NCBI GenBank assembly: GCA_947175015.1
Contig: CAMWLE010000010.1
Span: 1-54,296, forward strand
Reading direction: 5' to 3'
DNA from: an uncultured bacterium
GTDB taxonomy: Bacteria > Bacillota > Clostridia > Lachnospirales > Lachnospiraceae
Length of the DNA: 54,296 bases
The translations under genes and the position numbers were made by a program. How positions within the stretch are numbered: the first letter of the stretch is position 1; each line of letters begins with the position of its first letter. The notes under the pieces were generated by a model, which did no database searches, had not been told where the DNA came from, and saw only the letters and a list, made by a program, of their open reading frames with translations. Shown one piece after another: positions 51,206 through 54,296 of this stretch.

Positions 51206-54201
51206 TATCGACCCTCCTGCGGAATGACATCTACATTTTGCAAGCCAAATTCCTCTATCTTCACATTCAGCTCCTTATTGATATCCTTTACTGCTTCCTC
51301 AAGGGCATCTCGAGCTTTTTCATCGTTGATAACCACACGGTTCCATGCGTTGATCAAATGTCTGCTGGTAAAATAACCTCCCGGAACAATATACTGTTCC
51401 TGCGCATTTTCCAGGGTTGCCTGAATCACCAGCTTATCCTCGGTCTTCCATGGAAGCCTGAAGAAGGCATTCACATTCGCCGTATTCCAACGGGCAGATT
51501 CTCCAATCACTGCCTCTAACTGTCTGCCGTAATTCACCTGCGTGTCTTCCGACATCCACCACTTCAGGAACTCCCAAGAGGCTTCCTGCTTATCTGACTG
51601 AGCCAGAATCAGGTTTGCCGTCTTAGATACGGAACCGGTCTCCCTTGAGATCGAGCCGTCCGCATTGGCAATACCCGGTACTGCCGTCACACCCCAGCGT
51701 CCGTACAACTCCGGTGCCGAAGTCAGGAACTGAATATACTCTGTATAACCTGCCACACCCAGAGGCGTTGCTCCTGTTCTCATACGGGTGAACAGATTGG
51801 ACTCCTCATCCACTTCATACTGACTGTACAAATCCGTCCAGGATTTAAATGCCTGATATGCCTGTGCCGTACCAAGAGCACTCTGCTTGCCGTTAGATGT
51901 ATAATAGGAACCGCCGTTCTGCAGAAGCATCATGGTAAATCCACGAAGTGCCGCCGGGGAACTGGAAGAAACGGAAGTATCCACCGACAAGTTAAAGGAC
52001 ATATTGTTTTCATACAGCTTGGGCAGAACATCCGTATAAAGCTGTGTCCAGGTCTCCGGAAGTTCCAATCCCAATTCACGCATCAGATCCTTCCGATAAA
52101 ACATTACGGTAAAGTCCATTGTCTCCGGCAGCGCATACACACCATCCTGGAATACATAGGGCACCATGCTATTGTCATAGAACCAGGACTCCACTTCCTC
52201 ATAATCATCAAACTGCGTCAAATCCACTGACGCGCCACGGAAAGCAAATTCCGACGGCAGATTATAATCTACTGACAGGGCCACATCCGGCGCAGTCCCC
52301 GAATTGATGGAAAGCATCAGCACATTGACGCCTCCTGTGGTCAACTGGCTGCTGGGCATTACATTCAAATTGACATAGATACCTGTCTTGGGCGTAAAGT
52401 CTTCATCTATCATTTCCTTCAGAATCTCGCCCCACTCGGAACCACGTCCGATCCACACATCCAGAACTACATTTTCTCCGTCTTCCTTGGTTGTACCCAC
52501 CGCATCATAATCTTTTACAAAGGACATGAGGAAGTTCACTGTGGATACGTAAAACTTCTGGAAGAAATTGGAATTTTTTACCACAAATTCTTCTTCCGGC
52601 GCCTTTACTTCCAGATAATCAATCTGTAATGGAGACACCTTCAGGCTGGTTATGTAAGACCCCATATTGGTTTGGGCATTTTCCAATTCGCTGAGTGCTC
52701 TGGGAATCCTGTCCACATCCTCCGAGAAATTCCGTAAAGTATCAATAATGGCACGATAACTGTTCTCTGTAGATGTTGTCTTGTTGGTAATGGTCGCAAG
52801 AATATCCGCACACACCTCAATGCTGTCAGCCAGTTCATCCAGTTCTCCGGACAATTCCGGCATAAGCCGATATAAATCATATTCATAATTAGGGTCTGGC
52901 TCAGTTCCTGTTATCTTGGTAATGTCCCTGGTAATCTCAGACAACACGGAAATGTCATTGGTTGTTCTCTCGATTACGGAAGAAATTGGACCAAGCTGCG
53001 CTGTCAATTTAATCTCATGGACACCTGCCTCCAAATAAACCAGATACGGCTCACCGTTTTCGTCAGACAACACCTCACCATACCAGTTCTTGTTGTAAGG
53101 GAACTTGTATTCCAGAAACTCTTCAAAAGGAACCTGCCCATCTATCTCTACCTTACGATAAGAAGGCATACCTTCATTTTTGCTTTGCAGTGTCTTCACG
53201 GCAACTTCATAAAGTCCGTCCTCCGTCACCTGAAACTTCCAACTGACACTCTGCTCTCCACGGTTCCAACGGTTTCCTCCCACTGTGTTCAGGACTCTGT
53301 TGTACAGAGAAAAGGGTACTGTCTCAGGATCGTTATTGCTCTCTCTCCTGATAATGGAATCGCTTCTCCATGCGGATTCCTCACCCTCCATATAATCGCC
53401 TGCTCCCTCAGAAACCTTTTGATATCCGTTGGCCTCATATACCTTCAGCATTTCCTGGTAAGTAGGAATATCCTTTTTACCTTCCAGCCGAACTTCTCTG
53501 ATGGCAATGGGCTGATCCACATAATCAATGGCAAGCGTATGTTTTCCTTCCGTCAAATAAAAGTACATGGGTTCCGGATGATATCCATAGGAATCATAAG
53601 CCGCCTGGGTCTGCCACATCAGAACCTCTGTCTGCGTCGGCCATACTTCATCACCGATTTCATTGATCTTCACATCGCCTGATTCAATAAAATAACGATA
53701 GAAGCACACATTCGTTGCTTCCGCACAAGGAAGCTCTCCATCAATTAATATCTGTCTCTGAATCTTGGCGCCGTCTCCCTCAACCCCTGCATAATCAAGG
53801 ACAACGCTGTAAAGCCCTGCTTCCTTCACATCAAAACTCCACTGAGCATTTACATTTTCCATCAGAACCAATGCCTCTCCACTATAATCGGCAATGCCTG
53901 TCTGAAGGACACCTGCCCCTGCCGTATCTGCAGCCTTGGGCGCAAGAACAATTGACGCATCTGTTTGCGTGATTCCAAGCGCAGCATAATTAGAAGAAAG
54001 TACTGAATATGAAACCTGGGTATCACCATAGGATTCATATGCAATATAATCCATCTGCTGCAAGGCTTTCAGTTCCTCGCCGTCCTTCTGCGAACCGGTG
54101 GACTGATTCCGTCTCACCACAGACTGCACGCCAAAGATTACCACCAAAATCACCAGTGCTGCAATTGCTATGTAGTATTCCACACACTTTTTGAATTTCA
54201 T
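51205..54201 (-). CDS. Giant membrane-anchored sugar-binding protein with N-terminal carbohydrate-binding-like domains
   Basis: A 998-residue protein. Residues 9-28 are a membrane helix, with no lipobox after it, so it is tethered by an uncleaved helix. Two beta-rich, galactose-binding/CBM-like modules follow (about 50-240 and 270-410; motifs such as NAQWSFDVKEAGLYSVVLDY and SVSWKFQVTEDGLYEVAVKT). A helical stretch (about 425-535) links to a type-1 solute-binding domain (about 575-960: LDVWIGRGSEWGEILKEMI, APDVALSVDYNLPSEFA, VMFYRKDLMRELGLELPETW). Usual binding proteins have 400-560 residues and a lipid anchor. The ATG at 54201 has GGAGGT at 11 bases. First gene of the cluster in this window; the operon could extend to the right. 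Confidence 0.88.
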   Translation of the reverse strand: MKFKKCVEYYIAIAALVILVVIFGVQSVVRRNQSTGSQKDGEELKALQQMDYIAYESYGDTQVSYSVLSSNYAALGITQTDASIVLAPKAADTAGAGVLQTGIADYSGEALVLMENVNAQWSFDVKEAGLYSVVLDYAGVEGDGAKIQRQILIDGELPCAEATNVCFYRYFIESGDVKINEIGDEVWPTQTEVLMWQTQAAYDSYGYHPEPMYFYLTEGKHTLAIDYVDQPIAIREVRLEGKKDIPTYQEMLKVYEANGYQKVSEGAGDYMEGEESAWRSDSIIRRESNNDPETVPFSLYNRVLNTVGGNRWNRGEQSVSWKFQVTEDGLYEVAVKTLQSKNEGMPSYRKVEIDGQVPFEEFLEYKFPYNKNWYGEVLSDENGEPYLVYLEAGVHEIKLTAQLGPISSVIERTTNDISVLSEITRDITKITGTEPDPNYEYDLYRLMPELSGELDELADSIEVCADILATITNKTTSTENSYRAIIDTLRNFSEDVDRIPRALSELENAQTNMGSYITSLKVSPLQIDYLEVKAPEEEFVVKNSNFFQKFYVSTVNFLMSFVKDYDAVGTTKEDGENVVLDVWIGRGSEWGEILKEMIDEDFTPKTGIYVNLNVMPSSQLTTGGVNVLMLSINSGTAPDVALSVDYNLPSEFAFRGASVDLTQFDDYEEVESWFYDNSMVPYVFQDGVYALPETMDFTVMFYRKDLMRELGLELPETWTQLYTDVLPKLYENNMSFNLSVDTSVSSSSPAALRGFTMMLLQNGGSYYTSNGKQSALGTAQAYQAFKSWTDLYSQYEVDEESNLFTRMRTGATPLGVAGYTEYIQFLTSAPELYGRWGVTAVPGIANADGSISRETGSVSKTANLILAQSDKQEASWEFLKWWMSEDTQVNYGRQLEAVIGESARWNTANVNAFFRLPWKTEDKLVIQATLENAQEQYIVPGGYFTSRHLINAWNRVVINDEKARDALEEAVKDINKELNVKIEEFGLQNVDVIPQEGR

Positions 54202-54223
54202 ATCGCTTCTTTACCTCCAAATC

Positions 54224-54237
54224 TGACCATCCGGTCA
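54224..54237. promoter_or_regulatory. Palindrome in the leader of the ABC cluster
   Basis: TGACC-atcc-GGTCA, perfect arms, 23 bases before the first start codon of the cluster. It could be an operator or a small leader hairpin. Confidence 0.35.
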
Positions 54238-54296
54238 AGGAACCCAAAGGCTGGGAATATATTAACTTTACCGAAAAAAACACAAAACGAAAACTT

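Overview
The window looks like chromosome of an anaerobic, gut-type Clostridia, most likely a Lachnospiraceae member. The basis is strong AGGAGG ribosome binding sites, moderate GC, a rubrerythrin, ammonia-dependent AsnA, a PadR/DUF1700/DUF4097 operon, two AAA-ATPase-like/DUF1703 proteins, a DUF5696 gene and many plant-glycan hydrolases. These assignments come from reading the translations and recalling families; nothing was searched.

Layout. 0.3-4.3 kb: rubrerythrin, a glycerol-1-phosphate-dehydrogenase-like enzyme with a phosphodiesterase, and an ECF transporter S subunit behind a long leader. 4.4-6.9 kb: PadR-DUF1700-DUF4097 operon with a perfect 25-bp operator next to a good promoter. 7.3-15.2 kb: intracellular GH13 amylase, an intergenic cluster of perfect DnaA boxes, a Cas4-like-nuclease/XPD-like helicase fusion, an HPr-like protein lacking the phospho-histidine, and a TIGR03915/TIGR03916 radical-SAM DNA-repair pair that appears to be under a LexA/DinR box. 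15.5-17.06 kb: a scar of foreign gene fragments around one AT-rich orphan. 17.1-25.0 kb: GH140-like and GH28 enzymes, asnA, and a large hybrid histidine kinase. 25.2-36.9 kb: AAA-ATPase/nuclease protein, MATE exporter, GT-C-like membrane protein, a nuclease-less AAA paralogue, GH43, a four-copy 105-bp structured repeat array, a small P-loop kinase, and a LysR/GNAT divergent pair. 37.1-54.2 kb, all on the minus strand: GH3 and GH43 beta-xylosidase-type enzymes, then a nine-gene cluster with two sets of ABC sugar permeases, a lipoprotein binding protein, a 998-residue membrane-anchored binding protein with N-terminal carbohydrate-binding-like domains, an NHL/TPR protein, a YIP1 protein and a DUF5696 protein.

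How it fits together: the right part reads as an uptake and breakdown locus for a plant cell wall polysaccharide (xylan or pectin side chains). Surface binding proteins capture oligosaccharides, two permease pairs import them (no ATPase is encoded here, so a shared MsmX-type ATPase is assumed), and GH43, GH3, GH28 and GH140-like enzymes without signal peptides cut them in the cytoplasm. The left-middle part is DNA maintenance. A recurring oddity is short tandem repeats: they lie upstream of many minus-strand genes and, in frame, inside two membrane proteins.
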